A stretch of 64,000 bases of DNA from SZUA-36 sp963753105 (GTDB taxonomy: Bacteria > Pseudomonadota > Gammaproteobacteria > Xanthomonadales > SZUA-36), in the NCBI GenBank assembly GCA_963753105.1, contig CAVWBD010000003.1, positions 372,001 through 436,000 of the forward strand, in the 5' to 3' direction. The notes beneath the pieces were generated by a model. It had not been told where the DNA came from and did not search any database. It saw only the letters and a list, made by a program, of their open reading frames with translations. Positions 18,621-27,410 of this stretch are shown in pieces; position 1 is the stretch's first letter; each line of letters opens with the position of its first letter. The translations under genes and the position numbers were made by a program.

Positions 18621-19034
18621 ATGAAGTTCATCGCATCAATTTCGCTCATTCTCCTGGCTGTCATTTTTCTCTCCGGCTGTCAAACACCACAGGAACACCA
18701 GGCAGGAGTAAATGACGCAGAAGGTACAGATTTAACTGTTGGTGTTGTTCAAAAAGAAATTCGCATCGGCATGAGTGGTGCGGAGGTGGCTGCAGCACTT
18801 GGTTCGCCTAACATCGTTACGACCGATGAAGAACGGCGCGAGGTTTGGGTCTACGACCGTATTTCAACCACTGAAGTTTATTCGACCAGTTCGAACTATG
18901 GAACGCTGCTTCTTATCGGTGGATCACGAGAGGCTGGTGCCCGTAGCACAACTCAGAAGTCATTTACGGTAATCATCAAATTTGATTCCGAAGGAATGGT
19001 CCGTGACTTCGCTTACCATACCTCCAATTTCTGA
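18621..19034 (+). CDS. Small SmpA/BamE-like lipoprotein
   Basis: This 137-residue lipoprotein begins at the ATG at 18621, with a strong GGAGGGGG site upstream at 18606-18613. The signal peptide ends in FLSGC. The mature part contains IRIGMSGAEVAAALGSPNIV, the hallmark of SmpA/OmlA/BamE-like domains. It ends in an extended segment, FTVIIKFDSEGMVRDFAYHT, also usual for that fold. It leads a group of three small lipoprotein genes. The region is visibly AT-richer than the surrounding operons. Its exact role is unknown, and bamE itself is usually encoded elsewhere. Confidence 0.75.
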   Translation: MKFIASISLILLAVIFLSGCQTPQEHQAGVNDAEGTDLTVGVVQKEIRIGMSGAEVAAALGSPNIVTTDEERREVWVYDRISTTEVYSTSSNYGTLLLIGGSREAGARSTTQKSFTVIIKFDSEGMVRDFAYHTSNF

Positions 19035-19035
19035 C

Positions 19036-19581
19036 TTGAATTTTTCAATAATAAAAAGGGCCGCATTGGCCCTGGTGTGCACACTCACAGTTTTGCTCTC
19101 TGGATGCCAAACGGGGATACCGCCGGAGGCCCTCGCTCTCTCTGAACAAAGTTTAGAGTGGCGGATGATGCAGAGCCGCAAGTTTGAAACGTCAGACCAG
19201 GAGATGATTTTGAATGCCTCGGCCGGCCTTCTGCAGGACCTGGGTTTTACGATTGACGATACCGAAGGTGAGCTTGGTCTAATAGTTGCGTCAAAAGATA
19301 GAAGCGCGGTTAGTGCTGGACAGGTAACAGGGGCAATAATTCTAGCGCTTTTAGGGGCTTATGTTTCCACTGATCATCATCAGAAATTCAAGGCTTCCGT
19401 CGTGACTCGTTCTTACGGTGAAAACAATGAGTCAGTGATAGTTAGAGTGACCTTCCAGCGGATTGTTTGGAACACCAATAATCAAATTTCAAAAATCGAA
19501 CGCATCAACGATGAAGCAATGTATTTGGAATTTTTTGACAAGCTCTCAAAATCTGTTTTTCTTGAAGCGCAACAAATTTAG
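19036..19581 (+). CDS. Uncharacterised lipoprotein, paralogue of the next gene
   Basis: The likely start is TTG at 19036 (NFSIIKRAALALVCTL), one base after the previous stop. The signal peptide ends in VLLSGC. The mature part contains SRKFETSDQEMILNASAGLL followed by QDLGFTIDDTEGELGLIVASK and ends in FDKLSKSVFLEAQQI. The same pattern occurs in the next gene, so the two are paralogues. A hydrophobic segment near GAIILALLGAYVS is unique to this copy. I do not recognise a function. My hand count of 19381-19440 gives 26 G/C of 60, well below the neighbouring genes. Confidence 0.75.
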   Translation: MNFSIIKRAALALVCTLTVLLSGCQTGIPPEALALSEQSLEWRMMQSRKFETSDQEMILNASAGLLQDLGFTIDDTEGELGLIVASKDRSAVSAGQVTGAIILALLGAYVSTDHHQKFKASVVTRSYGENNESVIVRVTFQRIVWNTNNQISKIERINDEAMYLEFFDKLSKSVFLEAQQI

Positions 19582-19589
19582 CCGGAACA

Positions 19590-20012
19590 ATGAACTGTAA
19601 ATTTAAACACCTTATTTTCATCGTCTCCTTGGCATTCCTGGCTGCTTGTGCATCCACACAGGAGCGCCTGATGGATTCAGACCAAAATCAGTTGGCGCTC
19701 CGGCAAATTCAAACACGAATTTACGACACTTCAGATCGAAAATTTGTGCTGGTGTCAGCACTCACCACACTTCAAGACCTTGGGTTTGTGGTTGACAGCG
19801 CTGACGCGGATGTGGGAATGGTTACAGCTACAAAACTGGATGGGTATGCGCTCAAAATGACAGTCACCGTTCGGCCAAGAGGTGAAAGCCAGGTTCTTGT
19901 CAGGGCCAATGCACAGTATGGACTTAAACCTGTGGATGATCCGGTCCCATACCAGAATTTTTTCCAGGCATTGAGCAAGTCGATGTTTCTTGAGGCACAT
20001 CACGCAGAGTAG
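19590..20012 (+). CDS. Uncharacterised lipoprotein, paralogue of the preceding gene
   Basis: This 140-residue protein has a signal peptide ending in FLAAC. The mature part reads IQTRIYDTSDRKFVLVSALTTL, then QDLGFVVDSADADVGMVTATK, and ends in FQALSKSMFLEAHHAE. These blocks align with the preceding gene, so this is a tandem duplication with divergence. The gap to the previous gene is eight bases, and the three lipoproteins (18621-20012) are probably co-transcribed. No function is recognised. An envelope location is inferred from the lipobox. Confidence 0.75.
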   Translation: MNCKFKHLIFIVSLAFLAACASTQERLMDSDQNQLALRQIQTRIYDTSDRKFVLVSALTTLQDLGFVVDSADADVGMVTATKLDGYALKMTVTVRPRGESQVLVRANAQYGLKPVDDPVPYQNFFQALSKSMFLEAHHAE

Positions 20013-20108
20013 GTTTCTTGATCTAAAACAACTCTTCTATTCAGAGTCAGATTGATTTGGTGGTTTGCTGGGTCGATTTAAGTTCACAAAGAAATTTACT
20101 CTACAAAG

Positions 20109-20606
20109 TTATTCATCGCGCCTGTTGGTTTGTTTTTCAAACCTGTCGTCGGCCACATCCGTTTTCTTCCGCGCGTTCTTTAGCCAACCGGTACGCAGTT
20201 GCGCCTGGCCATCAAACTCACCGACACAGGGTTTGATATCCAGCACCGGCGTACCATCGAGCAGGTCGACTCCCCGGATTGCCAGGCTGTTCCCTTCGAT
20301 TCCGACAAGCTCGACGACCGAAAGACCAATCGGGTTTGGCCGGCTGGGTGCGCGGGTGGCAAAAAGCCCACGGAGTTGGGTATCCAGAAAGGGCACTACC
20401 TTTAAACGAAAACCGGCGGTTTTGTGCATGTGGCAAAGGAGAATGATGTGGGAAAACCCGTCAAGATCGGATAAGCCTTCCCCGTACTCGGGGAACACCT
20501 CCACGGTTCCTGCCGCGTTGTTTGACCGCGAAGGCTGAATCGGAGTCCCTTCCGATTCCAGAAACGGGCTGTGCACGATACCAATCGGTTTGTATTCAAT
20601 CTTCAT
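20109..20606 (-). CDS. trmO: tRNA methyltransferase TrmO (TsaA/YaeB)
   Basis: TrmO methylates N6 of threonylcarbamoyl-adenosine 37 in tRNA, using S-adenosylmethionine. The 165-residue protein contains the family blocks PIGIVHSPFLESEGTPIQPS and GLSDLDGFSHIILLCHMHK. It also has the hallmark FATRAPSRPNPIGLSVVEL, followed by DLLDGTPVLDIKPCVGEFD. It is shorter than E. coli TrmO because it lacks the C-terminal extension, like many stand-alone UPF0066 proteins. It stands alone between the lipoprotein group and the peroxidase. Confidence 0.9.
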   Translation of the reverse strand: MKIEYKPIGIVHSPFLESEGTPIQPSRSNNAAGTVEVFPEYGEGLSDLDGFSHIILLCHMHKTAGFRLKVVPFLDTQLRGLFATRAPSRPNPIGLSVVELVGIEGNSLAIRGVDLLDGTPVLDIKPCVGEFDGQAQLRTGWLKNARKKTDVADDRFEKQTNRRDE

Positions 20607-20719
20607 CGTCTTTAAACCCGGGTTTGCATAATCACCTGTCAGCCGGAAACTGCTTGCCCGCTTATCCGGTTGGCCTTACAGGAATCCCGGCAAACGGGGT
20701 CCTTATCGAACATGGCCGG

Positions 20720-21208
20720 CTACAAAACCCAGGATTGCAGGTTGCGCTCAATCTGGTGCGTGATCGCCGGGTCGTTCGGGGTCACATCGGAACGCCAGGA
20801 GCCGATCATCTGCCCGGTGCGATCGAACAGGTATTTGTGGAAATTCCAGCGCGGCGTGGCGTCGTCACCAAATTCTTCACGCAAGGCGTGGAACATGGGG
20901 TGCGCCGATATGCCCATGACATTGTATTTACCGGTCATGGGAAAGCTGATCTGGTAATTGGTTTCACAAAATTCAGCGATGGTTTCCTCATCACCCGGTT
21001 CCAGGTGACCGAAGTCGTCACAGGGTATGCCGATAACGACCAGGCCGCTCTGCCGGTAATCCATCCACAGGCGCTGCAGTTCAACATACTGCGGTGTGAA
21101 TTCGCATTCAGAGGCAGTATTGACGATAAACAACGGCTGTCCCTGCCAGTTGGACAACGGCATCCTGGCCCCGTTTATGTTTACGAATACATATTCAAAT
21201 ACGTTCAT
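20720..21208 (-). CDS. Glutathione peroxidase family protein
   Basis: Enzymes of this family reduce hydroperoxides with glutathione or thioredoxin. The start at 21208 (MNVFEYVFVNINGARMPL) has AGGGGAAGAG just upstream. The peroxidatic cysteine lies in NTASECEFTPQY, where the usual CGFT is CEFT. The Gln/Trp part of the tetrad is seen in WNFHKYLFDRTGQMIGSW, and FPMTGKYNVMG is conserved. At 162 residues it is normal for bacterial non-seleno forms. It is transcribed divergently from folD. Confidence 0.88.
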   Translation of the reverse strand: MNVFEYVFVNINGARMPLSNWQGQPLFIVNTASECEFTPQYVELQRLWMDYRQSGLVVIGIPCDDFGHLEPGDEETIAEFCETNYQISFPMTGKYNVMGISAHPMFHALREEFGDDATPRWNFHKYLFDRTGQMIGSWRSDVTPNDPAITHQIERNLQSWVL

Positions 21209-21311
21209 ATCTCTTCCCCTGGTTACTTGATCAAGACGTAAAAACCGGCAAAACTTTTCCTGCCTGCTATCCGTTACAATACACAAATATCCTGGTAACC
21301 GGAACACCACA

Positions 21312-22205
21312 GTGTACGAAAAGCCAACAAGCGGTGCTGCGACCATACTCGATGGTAACGAGGTCAATGCAGCCATCCTTCAGTCCGTACGAACCGCCAT
21401 CGAAGCGCATGTCAATGCTGGTGGAAAACAACCCGGACTGGCCGTGGTACTGGTCGGCTCCGACCCGGCCTCAGCCATTTATGTACGCGCCAAGCGTAAC
21501 GATTGTGTAAAGGCGGGGATCAAGGCCCGGGATTTCGACCTGCCGGCTGAAACCAGCCAGGAAGAACTGCTCGGGTTGATCGATGATTTAAACCACGACG
21601 ATGACATCCACGGCATACTCGTGCAACTGCCGCTGCCGCCACAGATCGAGGAAACGGCGATCACCAACTCGATCAAGTCCGGCAAGGACGTAGACGGCTT
21701 CCATGCGTTCAACGTGGGCCGCCTGGCGCTGCGCCAGCCGGGCTTAAGGCCGTGCACGGCACGCGGGATAGTGGCGCTGATGAATTACTACGGGATCGAC
21801 TCCAAGGGTTACCACTGTGTCGTGGTCGGTGCTTCGAACATCGTCGGCCGTCCGATGGGCCTGGAATTGCTGCACGCCGGTGCGACCGTTACCACCTGTC
21901 ACCGTTTCACAAAAGACCTGGAGGCCTTTGTCAGGCAGGCCGATATATTGATCGTCGCCGTCGGTCAGCCCGGTATCGTCAAGGCAGAGTGGGTCGCGGA
22001 GGGCGCCATCGTCATCGATGTAGGCATCAACCGGCTGGATTCCGGCAAACTGGTGGGTGATATCGATTACAAAGAGGCCATGAAGAAGGCCGCCTGGATC
22101 ACACCTGTGCCGGGTGGCGTCGGCCCGATTACACGCGCCACCTTGATGCAGAATACCGCCGAGGCGGCAGGCATACATATCGAAGATCCGGTTAAATCTG
22201 ACTAG
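21312..22205 (+). CDS. folD: FolD, methylenetetrahydrofolate dehydrogenase/cyclohydrolase
   Basis: FolD interconverts 5,10-methylene-, methenyl- and 10-formyl-tetrahydrofolate using NADP. The 297-residue protein shows VGSDPASAIYVRAKRNDCVKAG, with the catalytic Lys in YVRAK, and ILVQLPLPPQIEE. It also has the signature PGGVGPITRATLMQNTAEAA. It starts with GTG at 21312. The stop TAG coincides with the edge of a dispersed repeat that fills the gap to the convergent fadI gene. Confidence 0.95.
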   Translation: MYEKPTSGAATILDGNEVNAAILQSVRTAIEAHVNAGGKQPGLAVVLVGSDPASAIYVRAKRNDCVKAGIKARDFDLPAETSQEELLGLIDDLNHDDDIHGILVQLPLPPQIEETAITNSIKSGKDVDGFHAFNVGRLALRQPGLRPCTARGIVALMNYYGIDSKGYHCVVVGASNIVGRPMGLELLHAGATVTTCHRFTKDLEAFVRQADILIVAVGQPGIVKAEWVAEGAIVIDVGINRLDSGKLVGDIDYKEAMKKAAWITPVPGGVGPITRATLMQNTAEAAGIHIEDPVKSD

Positions 22206-22297
22206 CCCGCATATTGCACCAGTCGGAACAGGGATTCCTTTTCCCGCTTGGCACGATTCGTACTTGCTCGCACCTATCCCGGCCCTGGCTTGTTTTA
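22203..22297 (-). repeat. Gene-end repeat filling the folD/fadI convergent gap
   Basis: The block starts with the folD stop (TAGCCCGCATATTGCACCAG, then TCGGAACAGGG). It ends with ATCCCGGCCCTGGCTTGTTT next to the fadI stop at 22295. Read on the minus strand, the end (ACAAGCCAGGGCCGGGATAG) matches ACAAACCAGGGCCGGGATAG at 57547-57566. Its start matches the repeat at 16808 and near 59630. It therefore spans the gap from stop codon to stop codon. Confidence 0.7.
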
Positions 22298-23577
22298 AGG
22301 CCGTTCGAGTATCGCGCTGACGCCCATGCCACCAGCCGTGCACACCGAGATCAGGCCACGGCCCGAGCCCTTGTCTGCCAGCAACTGGGACAGTGTGCCC
22401 AGGATGCGCGCACCGGTTGCCGCGAAGGGGTGACCCAGCGCCAGGCTGCCGCCTTTCACGTTTATTTTCTCGCGATCAATGCTGCCGAGTGCTTTCTCCA
22501 GCCCCAGTCGCTGCTTGCAGTAGTCTCCGGATTCCCAAGCCTTCAGCGTACACAACACCTGGGCGGCAAAGGCTTCGTGGATCTCGTAGAAATCAAAATC
22601 CTGCAGTGTCAGATCCCGCACGTTTCAGCATCTCGGCAACCGCCACCGTGGGCGCCATCAGCAGGCCCTCGTCATTGACAAAATCAACCGCAGGCGGAAC
22701 GCCCGGTTAGCAGGTAGGCCTGCACCGGCAGGTCATGCGCCTCGGCCCATTCTTCCGAGCACAGCAACACGGCCGCGGCACCATCGCTCAGCGTGGTGCT
22801 GTTGCCCGCGCTCATGGTTCCCTTCGGTCCCTTGTCAAACACCGTGCGCAAGGTGGCCAGTTTTTCCAGGCTGGTATCCGGGCGCAGGATGTTGTCCCGG
22901 CCGACACCGTCCCAGCTCACCACCAGGTCATCGAAAAAGCCATCGTCATAGGCGGCGGCCGCCTTCTGGTGGCTTTCATAAGCAAGCAGGTCCTGCGCCT
23001 CGCGTTCAATTTCCCATTCCTGTGCCATGCGTTCGCAATGCTGACCCATCGAAAGCCCGGTGCGTATCTCGCTGTTGGTGGGGATGACCGGTTTCAGTTC
23101 ACCCGGTCCAAAACCCTTGAAAGCGCCCAGGCGCTGTTTCATCGACCGGGCCTGGCTGGCCTTGATCAGGCGGCTGGAAAATTTCTTGCCAAACACGATC
23201 GGCGCATCGGAGGTCGTATCCGTACCAGCTGCAATACCGCTGTCGATCTGGCCGCTGGCAATTTTAGCGGCCAGGCTCAAGGCTGCCTGCAAACTGGTCC
23301 CGCAGGCCTGTTGCAGGGTGATGCCCGGGGTCAGGTTGGACAGGCTGCTGGATAACACGGCCTCGTTGGCCAGGTTGAAGTCCTTGGAATGCGTTATGAC
23401 GGCGCCCGCCATCAGTTCATCCAGTTGTTTTCCCTGCAGACCGAAGCGTTTAGCAAGCGCATCGATGGACGCAGTGAGCATATCCAGGTTGCTCTTGTCG
23501 GCGTAGAAGGTATTGGAACGGCAAAATGGAATGCGGCTGCCACCGACGATCGCTACCTTGCGTAATGAGCCATTCAT
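22295..23577 (-). CDS. fadI: Acetyl-CoA acyltransferase (FadI-type thiolase, two frame breaks)
   Basis: This thiolase performs the last step of beta-oxidation, releasing acetyl-CoA. It starts MNGSLRKVAIVGGSRIPF. The nucleophilic Cys is in LQQACGTSLQAAL, the catalytic His in YEIHEAFAAQ, and CTAGGMG is at the end. Two single-base breaks are visible. Near 22693, GCCTGCGG should lose one base (giving AVDFVNDEGLL). Near 22613, GGGATCTG should lose one base (giving GLTLQDFDFYEIHEA). Repaired, the length is normal at about 426 residues. Its start overlaps the fadJ stop, so both form one operon. Confidence 0.9.
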
Positions 23578-25550
23578 TGCTGTTCTCCCTTTTGTTTCAG
23601 ATAGTGCAGCGGACCGCCGCGGAACGGTGCAAAACCAGTGCCAAAGATCATACCGGCATCCAGCACATCCGCATCTTCGACGATCCCGTCAGCCAGTGCG
23701 GCCTCGCAGGTATCGAAGTAGGGCTGCATCAGGGCCTCGGTGATCTCGTCAAGGGCATACTGGTCGTGATCTGCACCGGACCGTTTTGGCTTGCCTTTCT
23801 CCCACACGTAAAAACCTTTGCCGGTCTTGCGGCCCAGTTCCCCGGCAATGACTTTTTCATTGAGCAGGGCTGCTTCTTTCTGAGCAGACTCCCCACCCAG
23901 CAGCTTGACGACGCTCATGCATACATCCAGTCCGACCGTGTCAGCCAGTTCAACCGGCCCCATTGGCATGCCAAAGGATTTGGCCGCCTTGTCCAATACC
24001 TCGATCGGTATTTCGCGTTCCAGGTGCAGGGTCATCGCCCGGGCCATGTATGGCGACAGTACCCGGTTGACCAGGAAGCCCGGGGTGCTTTTAACCGGCA
24101 GCGGGAAGCGGCTGATCGCCGAACAGAACGCCGCCGCCTGTTTAACCTGGCTGTCCTCGGTTTGCTCGTCGTATACCACCTCGACCAACGGCATCATGGC
24201 CACGGGATTGAAGAAATGGATGCCCACCAACCGGGACGGGTTTTCAAGCACCGAGGCGATATCCGCCAACGGGATCGCCGAGGTATTGGTGGCCAGTACC
24301 GCATCGGGTTTTGCACGTTTCTCGACATCGGCAAAAATTTCCCGCTTGACATCCAGGTCCTCGAACACGGCCTCGATAATCACATCGGCCTTGGCGATAC
24401 CCTTGCCCTCGACATCAGCCACAAGGCGGCTGGCGGCAGCCTCGACCTTGCTACGCACTTTCAGCCTCTTTTTGAATAGTTTTTTGGCCCGCTCCAGTGC
24501 CGGCTCGATGTATTTCATCTCGCGGTCCTGCAGGGTGGCTTCCATGCCACGCAGCACGCACCACGCAGCGATGTCGCCACCCATGACACCGGCGCCGATG
24601 ACATGCACACGCCGAACCTTGATGTCGGACTGCTTGCCGATGTTCTTGAGCCGCTCCATCAGGAAAAATACCCGACGCAGGTTCTTTGACACGTCACCGG
24701 TAATCAAGCGGCCAACACGTTCGACTTCCTCGGCCATCAGCCGTTGCCGGTCGTCACCGTGCTGCTCCCAGGCATCGATCAGTTCGAACGGGGCAGGGTA
24801 GTGATCCGGGTTGGCCTTGGCCGCCACCTGCTTGCGCATCATGCGCGCCATCAGCTTGCGAGCAGGCCCGAAATTCTGCAGACGGGTCAACTGGCCGGGC
24901 CCCTTGCTCTTGCGCTTCTGCCTGATTGCCCTGCGTGCAGCCCAGCGCAACGAACCGTGTGGGCCGACCAGCTCATCGACCAGGCCCATGCCTTTCGCCG
25001 CACGGGGTCGCAGGTTGCGGGTACTGAGCATCAACTGCATCGCGTTACTCGCCCCGATCTGGTGCACGCTGCGTGCGCTGCCACCAAAACCCGGGTAGAT
25101 ACCCAGCTTGATTTCAGGGAATCCAAGACGGGTATGCTCCACGTCGCTTGCAATACGGTAATCAAAGGCCAGTGACAACTCCACGCCGCCACCCAGGCAA
25201 AACCCGTCAATGATCACGACCTTGGGAAAGGGCAGGGCCTCGATGCGGTTAAACAAACGGTGTACTTGACGGATACCGTCACTGGCCGCCTCGGCATCGT
25301 CATAGCCATCGAACTCGCGCACATCAGCGCCAACGATGAATGTACCGGGCTTGCCGGATTGCAACACGAGGCCAGCGGGCGCATCCGTTTCCAGACTATC
25401 AACGATGGTGCCCAACTCGCTGAGCACTTCCATCGACAGGCTGTTGGCACTTTCACCCTGCCGGTCAAGACTCAACCACAGTACACCATCGATATCCGTG
25501 GTCAGTTGCCAGTGCTTGAATGAGGTCTCTTCAAATGTTGTTGTGTTCAT
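23574..25550 (-). CDS. fadJ: Fatty-acid oxidation multifunctional protein (FadJ/FadB-like)
   Basis: This bifunctional enzyme hydrates enoyl-CoA and oxidises 3-hydroxyacyl-CoA. The 658-residue protein has an N-terminal crotonase domain (FIVGADVREFD; FCLGGGVELSLAFDYRIAS). The NAD-binding hydroxyacyl-CoA dehydrogenase domain follows (VRRVHVIGAGVMGGDIAAW; IEAVFEDLDVKREIF; GIHFFNPVAMMPLVEVV). A C-terminal domain contains GPVELADTVGLDV. It overlaps fadI downstream. The fadI-fadJ pairing favours the FadJ subfamily over FadB, but the distinction is not certain. Confidence 0.92.
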   Translation of the reverse strand: MNTTTFEETSFKHWQLTTDIDGVLWLSLDRQGESANSLSMEVLSELGTIVDSLETDAPAGLVLQSGKPGTFIVGADVREFDGYDDAEAASDGIRQVHRLFNRIEALPFPKVVIIDGFCLGGGVELSLAFDYRIASDVEHTRLGFPEIKLGIYPGFGGSARSVHQIGASNAMQLMLSTRNLRPRAAKGMGLVDELVGPHGSLRWAARRAIRQKRKSKGPGQLTRLQNFGPARKLMARMMRKQVAAKANPDHYPAPFELIDAWEQHGDDRQRLMAEEVERVGRLITGDVSKNLRRVFFLMERLKNIGKQSDIKVRRVHVIGAGVMGGDIAAWCVLRGMEATLQDREMKYIEPALERAKKLFKKRLKVRSKVEAAASRLVADVEGKGIAKADVIIEAVFEDLDVKREIFADVEKRAKPDAVLATNTSAIPLADIASVLENPSRLVGIHFFNPVAMMPLVEVVYDEQTEDSQVKQAAAFCSAISRFPLPVKSTPGFLVNRVLSPYMARAMTLHLEREIPIEVLDKAAKSFGMPMGPVELADTVGLDVCMSVVKLLGGESAQKEAALLNEKVIAGELGRKTGKGFYVWEKGKPKRSGADHDQYALDEITEALMQPYFDTCEAALADGIVEDADVLDAGMIFGTGFAPFRGGPLHYLKQKGEQQ

Positions 25551-25656
25551 CAGGTTTCCGCTGTGGCGATCAATGCACCATTATAGAAGTGAAAGGTGAA
25601 TAAGGCATCTCTCAAAGTCTTGGCAGACGCTGAATTCCCATCCTGTGTACCCAATC

Positions 25657-26253
25657 CTAGGGCAAGGCAAAACCGGCCCTGCGCAACATGGCCGCTGTCG
25701 TGATCAGGGGCAGGCCGATCAAACCGGTCGGATCCTCGCTGCTGATCGTCTTGAACAGGCTAATACCAAGCGATTCAGCCTTGAATGCGCCGGCACAATC
25801 GTATGGCTGCTCTTTTTCAAGGTAACGCTCGATCTCTGGAGTCTCCAGTTCCCTGAAGGTGACCAGTGTCCGGTCCATGTGGGTTTCATCAAACCCGGTT
25901 GCTGGCGCGATAACCGTTACTGCCGTCAGGAACTCGACCACCCGGCCACTAAAAGACTGCAGCTGCAGCATCGCCTGCTGGTGGCCACCGGGTTTACCGA
26001 CGGACCGGCCACCGAATACCGCCAACTGGTCCGAGCCGATCACCACGGCCTCCGGAAAGTCCCTGCCGACGGCGCGGGCCTTGGCAGCTGCAAGACGCTC
26101 CACTTGCGCCAGGGGAGACTCTCCCTCAAGGGCTGATTCGTCTACCTTGGGCGGATGCCATTCGAAGGGCAGACCCAGGCGCTGCAACAAGGCTCTGCGA
26201 TATCGGCTGTTTGACGCAAGAATTAGTGTTGCAGGTAGTGACTCGTTATTCAT
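25657..26253 (-). CDS. Maf-like nucleotide pyrophosphatase (YceF type)
   Basis: Maf proteins hydrolyse non-canonical or methylated nucleoside triphosphates; YceF-type members act on 7-methyl-GTP. The 198-residue protein shows LILASNSRYRRALLQRLGLPF, VDESALEGESPLAQVERLA, AVVIGSDQLAVF, and YDCAGAFKAESLGISLF, followed by EDPTGLIGLPL. It is transcribed divergently from yceD, its usual neighbour in gammaproteobacteria, which supports the YceF assignment. Confidence 0.92.
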   Translation of the reverse strand: MNNESLPATLILASNSRYRRALLQRLGLPFEWHPPKVDESALEGESPLAQVERLAAAKARAVGRDFPEAVVIGSDQLAVFGGRSVGKPGGHQQAMLQLQSFSGRVVEFLTAVTVIAPATGFDETHMDRTLVTFRELETPEIERYLEKEQPYDCAGAFKAESLGISLFKTISSEDPTGLIGLPLITTAAMLRRAGFALP

Positions 26254-26382
26254 ATATGTTGTAAAATGGTTGGTTAGGTTGGCTCAATATCTTTGTTTAT
26301 TGAAAAGTTTGTGCCGGGGTTTTCAGTCTGTACGTGATGTAGCAGCGGGAAAACCACCGGGGTCACCGGGAATTGTGAAGCT

Positions 26383-26910
26383 ATGTCACGGGAATATCCA
26401 GACTGGATTTCGCCAGCGCGCGCCGCAGAGGGTAAACGCGTGTTCAGCGGCACGATTCCACTGGCGCGGATGAAGCGCCTGACGCCGCTTTTGGCAAAGC
26501 CGGGTGGTGAAGCATCGTTTGTCGCGGCGTTCAAGACCGACCTCGATAAACGGGTGATCATAGAGTTGCAGGTAAACGCGGCATTGGCGTTGGTATGCCA
26601 GGCCAGCCTGGAAGTGTACGATGAGCAGGTGGAACGTACTTCCGTGCTGGCTGTCATTGAACATGGCAGCGGGCAGGAGGATTTACCGGACAATTACGAT
26701 CCGGTGGAGACAGAAAATGGCAGGTTGGCCATCGCCAGCCTGGTGGAAGATGAATTGTTACTCGGTTTACCGCAAATTCCGCGCAAACCGGGTTTGGAGC
26801 CAGTTGAATATTCGACCGGTGGTCAGGTTCAAGAGGACCCGGACTCGCCGGCGGGGGACAGGAAAAACCCCTTTGCTGCTTTGCAGGATATGCTCAAGCA
26901 GGACAAGTAA
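26383..26910 (+). CDS. yceD: YceD (DUF177), 23S rRNA accumulation protein
   Basis: YceD family proteins are linked to ribosome biogenesis and nearly always precede rpmF. This 175-residue protein shows the DUF177 core: VNAALALVCQASLEVYDEQVER, then ENGRLAIASLVEDELLLGLPQIP, and ends NPFAALQDMLKQDK. The family often has a CxxC pair. Here only the first cysteine remains (VCQAS), so metal binding is unlikely. It is the first gene of the yceD-rpmF unit, with the usual short gap to rpmF. Confidence 0.9.
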   Translation: MSREYPDWISPARAAEGKRVFSGTIPLARMKRLTPLLAKPGGEASFVAAFKTDLDKRVIIELQVNAALALVCQASLEVYDEQVERTSVLAVIEHGSGQEDLPDNYDPVETENGRLAIASLVEDELLLGLPQIPRKPGLEPVEYSTGGQVQEDPDSPAGDRKNPFAALQDMLKQDK

Positions 26911-26953
26911 TTTGGCAGAATTAACCAGGTATTTAAATCAGGAGTAAAACATC

Positions 26954-27151
26954 ATGGCTGTACAAAAGAGCCGAAAAACCCCATCACGACGCGGTATGCG
27001 GCGTTCACACGATTCATTGAAGGCGCCTGCGCTTTCAGTTGATCCGACTACCGGTGAAACGCATCTGCGCCACAACGTCACGCCTGAAGGTTACTACAAG
27101 GGCCGGAAGGTCATTGATACGCCGGTTGTCGAGCTTGACGACGAAGAATGA
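26954..27151 (+). CDS. rpmF: 50S ribosomal protein L32
   Basis: L32 is a small structural protein of the large ribosomal subunit. The 65-residue protein starts AVQKSRKTPSRRGMRRSHD, followed by LSVDPTTGETHLRHNVTPEG, which is diagnostic. It ends with an acidic tail. AGGAG sits 13 bases before the ATG. An intrinsic terminator follows at 27183. The next expected gene, plsX, is missing. Confidence 0.97.
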   Translation: MAVQKSRKTPSRRGMRRSHDSLKAPALSVDPTTGETHLRHNVTPEGYYKGRKVIDTPVVELDDEE

Positions 27152-27182
27152 GTAAGCTTCTCTAAACGGCACTCGAACACAG

Positions 27183-27230
27183 GCCGCCGGCAGAAGCTCT
27201 TCCAGGGCACCTGCCGGCGGTCTTGTTTTA
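27183..27230 (+). terminator. Rho-independent terminator after rpmF
   Basis: GCCGCCGGCAG (27183-27193) and CTGCCGGCGGT (27211-27221) form a ten-pair perfect stem plus one G-U pair. The loop is 17 bases and the run CTTGTTTTA follows. It separates yceD-rpmF from fabH. The 180 bases between it and fabH contain no gene and should hold the fabH promoter. Confidence 0.85.
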
Positions 27231-27410
27231 GGGCCTATACTTAAAAAACATATACTGAAACATATGAATACCCCTGACTGGACCTCGAAATCCTTTTATG
27301 CGGCATCCCGGAAAAAATCAAACCATTGACTCCTGGTGCAGCGCTGGTAAAGAACCAGCCATTCACTACTGGAACACTGAATCCGCAATAGTCATGCTGA
27401 AGGAACAAAA

